The translations under genes were made by a program, and so were the position numbers. A stretch of DNA of 64,000 nucleotides. Origin: Cyclobacterium salsum. GTDB lineage: Bacteria; Bacteroidota; Bacteroidia; Cytophagales; Cyclobacteriaceae. Positions 45,328-52,680 of this stretch are shown here, one piece after another (position 1 is the first letter of the stretch; each line of letters begins with the position of its first letter). Location of the stretch: positions 1 to 64,000 of the forward strand of contig NZ_WNKG01000011.1 in the NCBI RefSeq assembly GCF_010119245.1, given 5' to 3'. The notes under the pieces were generated by a model that did not search any database, was not told the origin of the DNA, and saw only the letters and a program-made list of their open reading frames with translations.

Positions 45328-46173
45328 TCAAAATTCTCTAATCCGATCCCGTACTTTTTCCATCAACCACATGGGGGTGGAGGTGGCCCCACAGATCCCC
45401 ACGGTTTGATTATTTGAAAACCAGTTCTGTTCTACTTCCTCCGGACTGGACACAAAATAAGTGTTCGGATTTTTTTCTTTGCATACGTTAAAAAGAACCT
45501 TCCCATTGGAAGATTTTGTACCACTTACAAACACTATATGATCAAATTTGGAAGCAAATTCCCGAAGCTCTTTATCCCGATTAGAAACCTGCCTGCAAAT
45601 GGTATCATTGGTATTGATGGTAATTCCATTTTCTTTAAGGATCTTATTAATTTCGTAAAACTTATCCGTGCTTTTCGTAGTTTGACTGTACAGCGTAATG
45701 TTTTTCGGTAGAGAAGGGATGTCCAATTCACTTATATCCTGAAATACTACGGCTTTGTTTCTTGTTTGGCCAAGTAAACCAATTACCTCCGCATGCCCGT
45801 GCTTTCCGTAAATGTAGATGGTTTCCTCTTTGTCGTAGGAGTTTTTGATCCTGTTTTGTAGTTTCAATACCACAGGACAACTCGCATCTACCAGGGTTAA
45901 GTTATTTTTTATTGCCAATTCATAAGTAGACGGAGGCTCTCCATGGGCCCGGATTAGGACCTTCTCATTTTTCAGATCGGTCAACGATTCATGATCGATA
46001 ATGATAAGACCTTTTTGAGTCAGTCTTTTCACTTCTTCATCGTTGTGTACAATATCACCTAAACAATACAAGCGTCCTTCATTATCGAGGATTTCTTCCG
46101 CCATTTCAATAGCATACACTACCCCAAAACAAAAACCGGAATGTTGATCAATATGTACATCCAAATTTAACAT
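45328..46173 (-). CDS. ispH: 4-hydroxy-3-methylbut-2-enyl diphosphate reductase
   Basis: Last enzyme of the methylerythritol phosphate pathway, making IPP and DMAPP from HMBPP with a [4Fe-4S] cluster. At 281 residues it is of normal length. Cluster cysteines are Cys15 (HSGFCFGV), Cys99 (DASCP) and Cys193 (TICRQVSNR). IRAHGEPP carries one active-site His, GKHGHAEVIG the second, and YSQTTKS the conserved Thr region. Placement inside the carotenoid operon, 15 bp after the lycopene cyclase and 31 bp before crtW, ties precursor supply to pigment synthesis. Confidence 0.96.
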   Translation of the reverse strand: MLNLDVHIDQHSGFCFGVVYAIEMAEEILDNEGRLYCLGDIVHNDEEVKRLTQKGLIIIDHESLTDLKNEKVLIRAHGEPPSTYELAIKNNLTLVDASCPVVLKLQNRIKNSYDKEETIYIYGKHGHAEVIGLLGQTRNKAVVFQDISELDIPSLPKNITLYSQTTKSTDKFYEINKILKENGITINTNDTICRQVSNRDKELREFASKFDHIVFVSGTKSSNGKVLFNVCKEKNPNTYFVSSPEEVEQNWFSNNQTVGICGATSTPMWLMEKVRDRIREF

Positions 46174-46188
46174 AGACTATAAACCATA

Positions 46189-46893
46189 CTATTTTCGAAA
46201 TGTTTTGCGTTTCAGGATTTTTTCGTAAATACTAATATTTAAAAGCAAGAGCCCCAGTGAGTAAACACTATCTTCTAGGGGAACGGTTCCAATTCGAATT
46301 CCCAGGTTCTCTTCATTGTTATAGCCTACGATGGGCTCTTCTAGCCATGAGCCTGTTAAAATACCATTTACAAGCATAAAGGGAATCAGGCTGACTAGAA
46401 ACCCCGCCAGAAATCGACCCAATATCTTATCTTTAAATACCAGGTAGTGGCCGAGAAGTAGAAAGGCGGTAAAAATAAAATTTACCGAAGTGTACATTTT
46501 ATCCCAATGGTACAGGCCGATGAATAACAGTACCGGCACTCCCAAAAAGACAAACGGTTTGCCCAAAGGGCGCAGCCAATCTTTCTCCATAAAGTAAATC
46601 AGCACTTCATAAATAAATACACAGGCAAAAGGAACGATAAAGAAAAACGATATTTCTTCCAGGGGAAGGTCGAAAAGGTACCAACCCAAAATGTATCGTT
46701 CATTAAACCACCATACCCCCTCCACGGTAAACCAATGGTCCCACAGAATATAAATAAAGGCTGAAACCAGGGTTGCCGGCCAGAGAGCATGCCACTTTTT
46801 ATAGTAGTAGATCCGGGATTCAAATGACTGTGCCAGTGGATAGGAGATGGTGAAAAGCATCAGTCCCAGGTAATAAAATTCCTCTATCATCAT
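46189..46893 (-). CDS. crtYcd: Lycopene beta-cyclase, fused CrtYcd type
   Basis: Integral membrane cyclase that closes the ends of lycopene. A 234-residue protein with about seven or eight hydrophobic segments and two copies of the lycopene cyclase domain. The first half holds GWYLFDLPLEEISFFFIVPFACVFIYEVL and the second half has RIGTVPLEDSVYSLGLLLLNISIYEKIL. The PLEE / PLED pairs are the conserved acidic motifs. In Actinobacteria the halves are separate subunits (CrtYc and CrtYd); fused forms are known in Bacteroidota and archaea. Start overlaps the stop of crtB by four bases (ATGA), showing translational coupling. Confidence 0.92.
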   Translation of the reverse strand: MMIEEFYYLGLMLFTISYPLAQSFESRIYYYKKWHALWPATLVSAFIYILWDHWFTVEGVWWFNERYILGWYLFDLPLEEISFFFIVPFACVFIYEVLIYFMEKDWLRPLGKPFVFLGVPVLLFIGLYHWDKMYTSVNFIFTAFLLLGHYLVFKDKILGRFLAGFLVSLIPFMLVNGILTGSWLEEPIVGYNNEENLGIRIGTVPLEDSVYSLGLLLLNISIYEKILKRKTFRK

Positions 46894-47735
46894 CCAAGTC
46901 CTGTTTTGTATCCGAAATAGGTCTTGGCGAGTAGTGCCATTTTTCGAATATTGGGTATGCGTATGCGTTGCCTGGTGATTACCTCAGGTGGTAGGCGCTT
47001 TATTTTAAGGAAAAGTTTCTGATAATACAAATAGGCTATTTTTACACCTAACATGGCTCCTTTGGGTAATTGATGGATGCCTTCTAATGCCTCTTTAAAA
47101 TCTTTTTCAATGTCGCTTTCAATTTCCCTTTTTACCGTATAATCGAATTTTTCAAAATCGACACCTGGAAAATAGACCCGGCCTCTATCTTCAAAATCAC
47201 TCTTCAAATCCCTCAAAAAATTTACTTTCTGAAAAGCAGAACCCAGTTTGCCAGCAGCTCCTCTTAGTTTTTCGTACTCGGATGCATTGCCTTCGCAAAA
47301 AACCTTTAAACACATCAGGCCAACTACTTCCGCTGAACCATAAATGTACTCCTTATACTTCGAATCATTGTAAGTGGTAAAATCCAGGTCCATCTCCATG
47401 CTGGCCAGAAAGGCATCTATCAGCTCCCTTTCAATCTGATACTTATTCACCATTAATTGAAACGAATGGAGAACGGGATTCAGACTGATTCCATCGGAGA
47501 TGGCCTGATAGGTATCTTCTCTGAACGAATTTAGTAAAGCCTGCTTGTCCTTGTCATGAAACGTGTCGACGATCTCATCCGCATAGCGAACAAAACCATA
47601 TATGGCATAGATCGGTAGGTGAAACTTCTTGTGCAAGGTTTTGATGCCCAGTGTAAAGGACGTACTGTACCTCTGGGTTATTAGTTTACTACACTCCAGT
47701 GCAGTCTCATCAAAAAGCTTTTGGTGATCGATCAT
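46890..47735 (-). CDS. crtB: Phytoene synthase
   Basis: Condenses two geranylgeranyl diphosphates to phytoene. The 281-residue, all-helical protein has both Mg-binding Asp-rich motifs of the squalene/phytoene synthase family: YADEIVD (Asp53, Asp57) and LRDLKSDFEDRGRVYFP (Asp176, Asp180). Context between crtI and crtYcd confirms phytoene rather than squalene or C30 synthesis. crtI ends 25 bp upstream and crtYcd overlaps its stop. Confidence 0.95.
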   Translation of the reverse strand: MIDHQKLFDETALECSKLITQRYSTSFTLGIKTLHKKFHLPIYAIYGFVRYADEIVDTFHDKDKQALLNSFREDTYQAISDGISLNPVLHSFQLMVNKYQIERELIDAFLASMEMDLDFTTYNDSKYKEYIYGSAEVVGLMCLKVFCEGNASEYEKLRGAAGKLGSAFQKVNFLRDLKSDFEDRGRVYFPGVDFEKFDYTVKREIESDIEKDFKEALEGIHQLPKGAMLGVKIAYLYYQKLFLKIKRLPPEVITRQRIRIPNIRKMALLAKTYFGYKTGLG

Positions 47736-47760
47736 AACCTCCTCAATATATAGATTTTAT

Positions 47761-49242
47761 TTATTTTCCCAGGGATTTAATAACTTCTTTTGCTACCACT
47801 CCTCCCGAAATCAAAGAGGGAGGAACGCCTGGGCCCGGGACAGTCAACTGACCCGTATAATAGACATTGGAAAGTTTCTTGTTTTTCAATGAAGGCTTCA
47901 GGATCGCCGTTTGCATCAGGGTATTGGCCAAGCCATAGGCATTTCCCTTGAAGGCATGGTAGTCGTCCTTAAAATCCTGGTGAGCATACGATTTTTGATA
48001 AATAATGTGGGATCGTATTTCCTGATGGGTTAATTTTTCCAACCGATCCATCACCAAATTAAAATAGTATTGCCTGGTTTTCTCGGGGTCTTCCAGATCG
48101 GGAGCCAGCGGTATTAGAATGAACAGGTTTTCCATTCCTTCAGGAGCTACGGTCGGATCTGTTTGGGAAGGCACCGAAACATAGAACAAGGGTTTTTCAG
48201 GCCATTTGGGGTTTTTGTATATCGCATCTGCATGGGGACCCAGCGGCTCGTCGAAAAAGAGGTTGTGGTGGTGCAGGTTTTGAAGCTTTTTGTCCACTCC
48301 CAGGTAAAAAAGCAAGGAAGATGGTGCCAAGGTCCGCTTATCCCAGTACCCCTCGCTGTAATTGCTGAACGCTGGGTCCAGAAGGTTTTTGTCCACATGG
48401 TGGTAGTCGGCACCCGCTACCAGAATATCGAAATCGATGATTTCTCCATTGCTTAAGAGTAGGGATTCGGCTTTGCCCGCCCGGGCATTTATTTTCACTA
48501 CCTCAGCATTTGCCCGGATTTCCACTCCTTTTTCCACTGCCAGACTTACCATTCCTTCAATGATTTTATGCATCCCCCCCTTGGGATACCAGGTACCTAA
48601 GGCGATATCTGCATAATTCATCAAACTATAAAGTGCCGGAATTTTTTGTGCGGTCTCTCCCAGGAACAACACGGGAAATTCCATTAGGCGAATAATTTTG
48701 TCGTGGGTAAAGTATTTCCGGACATGAGAAGACATGGACTGAAAAATGTCCATTTTGAACAAGTCCTTTACTAATGAAAAATCGATAAATTCAGTAAGGG
48801 AAAGACTTGGTCTATGTACGAGATCATGGATTCCTTTTTGGTATTTATAAGCCGCCTGCTTCAAAAATTCATCCAGCTTAACTCCCGCTCCAGGCTCCAA
48901 CTTTTCGAGTTGTTGCTTCAGCTTTTCCAGGTCGGCCGGAATATCCATTACATCATCTTCTCCAAAAAAAACCGAATAGGAAGGGTCAAGTCGGGTCAGT
49001 TCATAGTAATCGCTAACCCGCTTCCCGAAGGTTTCAAAGTACTTTTCAAAGACATCTGGCATCCAATACCAACTCGGACCCATATCAAAAACAAAACCCT
49101 CGGCCTTGAATTTTCTTGCCCTACCGCCGAGGGTGCTGTTTTTTTCTAATAACAAAACCTGCTGGCCTGCTGCTGCCAGGTGTGTGGCCGTAGAGAGTCC
49201 GGCAAATCCCGAACCGATAACCACAACTCTTTTATGAACCAT
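47761..49242 (-). CDS. crtI: Phytoene desaturase
   Basis: FAD-dependent desaturase that converts phytoene to lycopene. The 493-residue protein opens with the dinucleotide-binding motif VVVIGSGFAGLSTATHLAAAG (Gly10, Gly12, Gly15) followed by LLLEKNSTLGGRARKF. It closes with the family signature NVYYTGQLTVPGPGVPPSLISGG. These are standard for bacterial CrtI. CrtD-type or ketolase-like paralogues share the fold, but first place in the operon next to crtB favours CrtI. Three bases separate it from the sigma factor gene, so the two are certainly co-transcribed. Confidence 0.95.
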   Translation of the reverse strand: MVHKRVVVIGSGFAGLSTATHLAAAGQQVLLLEKNSTLGGRARKFKAEGFVFDMGPSWYWMPDVFEKYFETFGKRVSDYYELTRLDPSYSVFFGEDDVMDIPADLEKLKQQLEKLEPGAGVKLDEFLKQAAYKYQKGIHDLVHRPSLSLTEFIDFSLVKDLFKMDIFQSMSSHVRKYFTHDKIIRLMEFPVLFLGETAQKIPALYSLMNYADIALGTWYPKGGMHKIIEGMVSLAVEKGVEIRANAEVVKINARAGKAESLLLSNGEIIDFDILVAGADYHHVDKNLLDPAFSNYSEGYWDKRTLAPSSLLFYLGVDKKLQNLHHHNLFFDEPLGPHADAIYKNPKWPEKPLFYVSVPSQTDPTVAPEGMENLFILIPLAPDLEDPEKTRQYYFNLVMDRLEKLTHQEIRSHIIYQKSYAHQDFKDDYHAFKGNAYGLANTLMQTAILKPSLKNKKLSNVYYTGQLTVPGPGVPPSLISGGVVAKEVIKSLGK

Positions 49243-49245
49243 CCC

Positions 49246-49758
49246 TTAGTTTTTGGTAATATAGACCTTAAGATCGTCTTTTAATAATTTCCGGGCAATA
49301 TGAATCCTGTTTTTGACCGTTCCTATGGGAATGTCTAGCTTTTCAGCGATTTCATGGTATTTAAACCCTTTATAATGCATAAGGAAGGGGGTTTTGTATA
49401 CCGAATCCAATTTATCGATTGCCTTGGTGATATCTTTCATGGCGAACTCTCCATAGGCGCCATTTTCAATAACTACGGAACCGGAGTTGATGAAATGCAA
49501 ATTATCGGAGGTATCCACAAATGTACCTCTTCTCACCATTCGCTGATAATTAGTGATGAAGGTGTTCTTCATTATGGTATATAACCAAGCTTTTAAGTTG
49601 GTTCCGTCGGTAAATTTATCTTTGTTGGTAAATGCCTTGACCATGGTGTCTTGCATCAAATCGTTGGCATCATCCATGTCGCGAGTTAACTTTAATGCAA
49701 ATGGCTTTAATGATTTACTTAACTTATTTAATGAGTAACTGAATTCAAGAGTTGTCAT
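49246..49758 (-). CDS. ECF-family RNA polymerase sigma factor heading the carotenoid operon
   Basis: A 170-residue sigma-70 family protein with only regions 2 and 4. Region 2 shows LTRDMDDANDLMQDTMVKAFTNKDKF and LKAWLYTIMKNTFITNYQR. Region 4 shows DKLDSVYKTPFLMHYKGFKYHEIAEKLDIPIGTVKNRIHIARKLL with a helix-turn-helix. Start is taken at ATG 49758. A TTG eight codons further up (49782) is possible but overlaps the -7 box. No anti-sigma gene with a membrane segment is adjacent, so control is unclear. It probably directs transcription of its own operon in response to light or stress, by analogy with carotenoid-linked ECF factors in other bacteria. That is inferred. Confidence 0.9.
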   Translation of the reverse strand: MTTLEFSYSLNKLSKSLKPFALKLTRDMDDANDLMQDTMVKAFTNKDKFTDGTNLKAWLYTIMKNTFITNYQRMVRRGTFVDTSDNLHFINSGSVVIENGAYGEFAMKDITKAIDKLDSVYKTPFLMHYKGFKYHEIAEKLDIPIGTVKNRIHIARKLLKDDLKVYITKN

Positions 49759-49779
49759 GGCTTTATCTTTTTGTTTAAA

Positions 49780-49811
49780 CAAAACTACTTAATGTTAAAC
49801 AATCAAGCAAC
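49780..49811 (-). promoter_or_regulatory. Promoter of the sigma factor-carotenoid operon
   Basis: On the minus strand TAGTTTTG (49780-49787) is an exact TAnnTTTG -7 box, and TTG at 49809-49811 is a plausible -33 box about 21 bp away. It predicts a start about 15 nt ahead of ATG 49758. These are housekeeping-type boxes, so the operon may have basal expression apart from any self-regulation by the ECF factor. Confidence 0.6.
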
Positions 49812-49876
49812 TTTTTTGTAGAGTTTTTTTATTTTTTCTTTAAACAAAAAATAGAGAAAAGAAACGAAATAAAAGA

Positions 49877-49910
49877 AAAAGCCCCATAAATCAATTTTAT
49901 GGAGCTTTTT
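49877..49910 (-). terminator. Intrinsic terminator of the D-amino-acid operon
   Basis: GCCCCATAAA pairs with TTTATGGAGC (one G-U pair) around a 4-5 nt loop, flanked by A and T runs. Read on the minus strand it ends in a long T-rich tract and lies about 70 bp after the dipeptidase stop, insulating the carotenoid operon promoter. Confidence 0.85.
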
Positions 49911-49975
49911 CATTCTTTATTGATAAAACCTAAAGAGGTATATTTGTTTAATATTTTTTTTATTTATTAAACAAA

Positions 49976-51052
49976 TCAACTCCAGGCTCTCTGTAGAAAC
50001 CGCAGCCAGTTACCATGCATGACCAATTCAATATCGGCATTACTATAGCCACGCTTTTCAAGCATGCCTGGGATCCGGCTGATATCGGCGATCGTTTCCA
50101 GGTCATAGGGACTTTGCTCCCTTCCATAAGCTCCGTCCAGGTCGGTCCCGATACCGATATGCCTGGCATTGCCCGCAATCTGGCATATGTGGTCCAAATG
50201 ATCAATTACTTTTTCAAGATCACAATCCATTTCCCGAGGCTGAGAGACCCCTTTAATCCATCCGGGAACCATCATCCAGGCATCCAACGCTCCTCCAATG
50301 ACCGCGCCCCTATCAATTAAGGCCTTGATTTGTTCATCACTATACTGGCGGTTGTGATTTACAAGTGCCCGGCAATTATTATGACTGGCCCATACCGGCC
50401 CGTTAAAATGATCCAGAGCCTCCCAAAAACTTTCATCGCTAAGATGGGTAGCATCTAAAATAATCGATAAACGCTCCATTTCCCGAAGTAAATCCCTTCC
50501 CTTTGGCCCCAAAGGACCGCTGGCATCTGTCCCTTGTGCATACCGGCCAGGACCATAGTGAGCCGGTCCTAATGCACGCAAACCCGTCTCATACGACTTT
50601 TCCAAATACTTGAGGTTAACAATGGAATCTGCTCCCTCCAGCGACAAAATATATCCTACAGGCTTTTTCCTGGCATCCGAGCCATCCTTCCATAAATTCA
50701 GGTGATCCTCCAGGGCTTTCAGGTTGGCTATTTGTACCATCTCACCCTTATCTTCCATCGCCTGGTACCAGGCCAATTGCCCCTGTGTTTGCGCCCAGGC
50801 CTGTTCAGGACTATGCCAGCCAGGCAAAGCGTTGCCTGGTGCCACGTACCGGGCTATTTGGGTGGCTACCACCAATCCAATCTCGGCCTTTCTCAATGCA
50901 GGCAGCGAGACGGTGGCCTTACCCCGATCCGGTTTATCGGTCATTTGCAATTCCCGTTCCCTTGCGTTAATCTGATCAACAGGAAGGGTAAGGTCTCTGT
51001 TCCACTCCAGAGCATTCATGCTCAAATCCAGGTGTGCGTCTATAGTAAACAT
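49976..51052 (-). CDS. M19 family (membrane dipeptidase-like) metallopeptidase
   Basis: A 358-residue TIM-barrel dipeptidase of the renal dipeptidase family. Ligand motifs for the two-zinc site are visible: HLD at 7-9 (IDAHLDLS), the bridging Glu in LSLEGADSI (about 139), His in DATHLSDESFW and His in VWASHNNCR. The late GTDLDGAYG segment is typical. The family hydrolyses dipeptides, often with a D-residue at the C-terminal side. There is no signal peptide, so it is cytoplasmic. It follows the D-threonine aldolase-like gene after 21 bp and is the last gene of a four-gene operon closed by a terminator. A role in releasing D-amino acids from imported dipeptides is inferred from that context. 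Confidence 0.9.
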   Translation of the reverse strand: MFTIDAHLDLSMNALEWNRDLTLPVDQINARERELQMTDKPDRGKATVSLPALRKAEIGLVVATQIARYVAPGNALPGWHSPEQAWAQTQGQLAWYQAMEDKGEMVQIANLKALEDHLNLWKDGSDARKKPVGYILSLEGADSIVNLKYLEKSYETGLRALGPAHYGPGRYAQGTDASGPLGPKGRDLLREMERLSIILDATHLSDESFWEALDHFNGPVWASHNNCRALVNHNRQYSDEQIKALIDRGAVIGGALDAWMMVPGWIKGVSQPREMDCDLEKVIDHLDHICQIAGNARHIGIGTDLDGAYGREQSPYDLETIADISRIPGMLEKRGYSNADIELVMHGNWLRFLQRAWS

Positions 51053-51073
51053 CTATCGTTGTCTTGTTAATCA

Positions 51074-52186
51074 TTAAAATAAGATCCTCCGGTCGCGGGA
51101 AATCGTCTTCCATACTGCCGTTTGCTCCCCATTTTCCACCACCACTGCCTCCTGATGCAAGGCTACCGTGGGGCAAATATGGTAGGGAACCCCATACAAA
51201 ACATCGCCAATCCGATAGGCATGATCAGGGGAAGTTTGCAATACCAAATGCTCTTCGCTTTGGCTTACCGGCGTAAGATCCGTTGCATTTAGAAAACGGA
51301 CTCGTTTATCGATGGGATTTTCGGAAGCAATGGCCTTGTGCCCCAGGTCCACACAAACCAAGTTCTCCGCCGGAAAGGATATCACCCGGCTCATCACCAG
51401 TGCGGCATGCTGAAATTCCTGCTCCGGAAGCCCAAATCCATACCCATCGTCCCAGTAAATAAATGTTCCCGGTCCGCAGGTGACTCCCTCACGGGCGGCA
51501 TGAATCGGAAAGGTGGTCGTACCTCCGGCAATGATTTCCAGGGAAAATCCATAGCTTTTTTCCAATTCCTCTCGCATGGCGGCAATGGGAGCAAACCCCT
51601 CATCGCACTCCGACTTACGAATTTCAAATACCGGATTCCGCAAATGTCCATCGTACAAATGAAATCCTATTACCTGAAGATTTTTCTTTTGAACAAGCAC
51701 TTCAAACAAATCAATGGCGGCAGGACCGGGGGCAATACCCGTCCGGTTCGTCCCAGCATTGAGATCAATGTAGACCGATAGCTTTACACCGGCCTCCATG
51801 GCTTTTAAATCCATCGCATCCGCCGCAGACGCATGATCCGTAAGGCAGTGGAAGCTGATTTCAGGGTATTTCTGAATGAGGGATATCAGTCGGTCTATTT
51901 TTGGCCCCACAGGTTGGTAAGCCAACAGGATATCCTTGGCCCCTGCCATCACTAGCATCTCTACCTCCGCGATGGTGGCTCCTTTAAACTTCCTTATTCC
52001 GGCATCCATCATCAGGCGGCAGGCTTCAACGGACTTGTTTGTCTTTACATGAGGTCGCAGCCGGTCCGGCGAACCTACCTCTCGAATGGCTTTTTGGATG
52101 TTTTCGATTGCCCGCTCTTTGTATACCAATAAGGCAGGGCTGTCGGTTTTCTCCGGATTTTGCAATTCATACCACTTATCTGTCAT
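51074..52186 (-). CDS. D-threonine aldolase / DSD1 family PLP enzyme
   Basis: A 370-residue fold-type III PLP enzyme with an alanine racemase-like N-terminal barrel. The PLP lysine is Lys48 in LRPHVKTNKS, the family signature. The C-terminal metal site has P-Y-H-I-C-P-T with His336 and Cys338, as in D-threonine aldolases and D-serine dehydratases of this group. Family reactions are cleavage of D-threonine (or D-allo-threonine, D-phenylserine) to glycine and an aldehyde, or D-serine deamination. The exact substrate cannot be read from the sequence. Neighbours are RidA (4 bp upstream) and an M19 dipeptidase, both fitting D-amino-acid use. The start at ATG 52186 is firm. Confidence 0.88.
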   Translation of the reverse strand: MTDKWYELQNPEKTDSPALLVYKERAIENIQKAIREVGSPDRLRPHVKTNKSVEACRLMMDAGIRKFKGATIAEVEMLVMAGAKDILLAYQPVGPKIDRLISLIQKYPEISFHCLTDHASAADAMDLKAMEAGVKLSVYIDLNAGTNRTGIAPGPAAIDLFEVLVQKKNLQVIGFHLYDGHLRNPVFEIRKSECDEGFAPIAAMREELEKSYGFSLEIIAGGTTTFPIHAAREGVTCGPGTFIYWDDGYGFGLPEQEFQHAALVMSRVISFPAENLVCVDLGHKAIASENPIDKRVRFLNATDLTPVSQSEEHLVLQTSPDHAYRIGDVLYGVPYHICPTVALHQEAVVVENGEQTAVWKTISRDRRILF

Positions 52187-52190
52187 ACAC

Positions 52191-52664
52191 TTACTGGTTT
52201 ATTTCGAAAGTAGCTTCTATTTCCACGGAAATATTCCCTGGCAAGGAACCGAAGCCTACGGCACTTCTGGAGCCAATTCCATCTTCCTTTCCCCATATTT
52301 CTCCGAACAGCTCCGAACAGCCATTGATTACATAGGGGTGTTCTTCGAAATCCAAACTGCAATTAACCATCCCCAAAACTTTGATCACACGCTTGATTTT
52401 ATTCAGGCTACCTAGTTGGGTTTGCAAGGTAGAAAGCATGGTCAGCCCTACCTGCCTGGCAGCGGCTTTGCCCTGGTCCTTGTCCAAATCAATTCCCACC
52501 TTGCCCTTAATAAGGCTTCCATCTTCCAATACCGGCCCGTGACCGGACAGAAACAACATGTTTCCGGTGATAACAATAGGTCGGTATACACCCCCCGGAG
52601 GTGGAGCCGGAGGTAGTACCAGTCCTAATTCTTTTAATTTCCCTTCTGCAGACATGTTTTCCAT
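52191..52664 (-). CDS. RidA (YjgF/UK114) family enamine/imine deaminase
   Basis: RidA proteins hydrolyse reactive enamine/imine intermediates such as 2-aminoacrylate made by PLP-dependent serine/threonine dehydratases. At 157 residues this is longer than the usual 125-130; the extra length is N-terminal. The ligand-binding Arg lies in GIGSRSAVGFGSLPGN, and the closing strand ISVEIEATF is the family end. Met4 (MSAEGK) is an alternative start. It sits 4 bp before the D-threonine aldolase-like gene and 16 bp after gntP. Presence of RidA suggests the neighbouring PLP enzyme acts as a dehydratase or leaks aminoacrylate. Confidence 0.9.
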   Translation of the reverse strand: MENMSAEGKLKELGLVLPPAPPPGGVYRPIVITGNMLFLSGHGPVLEDGSLIKGKVGIDLDKDQGKAAARQVGLTMLSTLQTQLGSLNKIKRVIKVLGMVNCSLDFEEHPYVINGCSELFGEIWGKEDGIGSRSAVGFGSLPGNISVEIEATFEINQ

Positions 52665-52680
52665 AGCAATTTTTCTTTTT

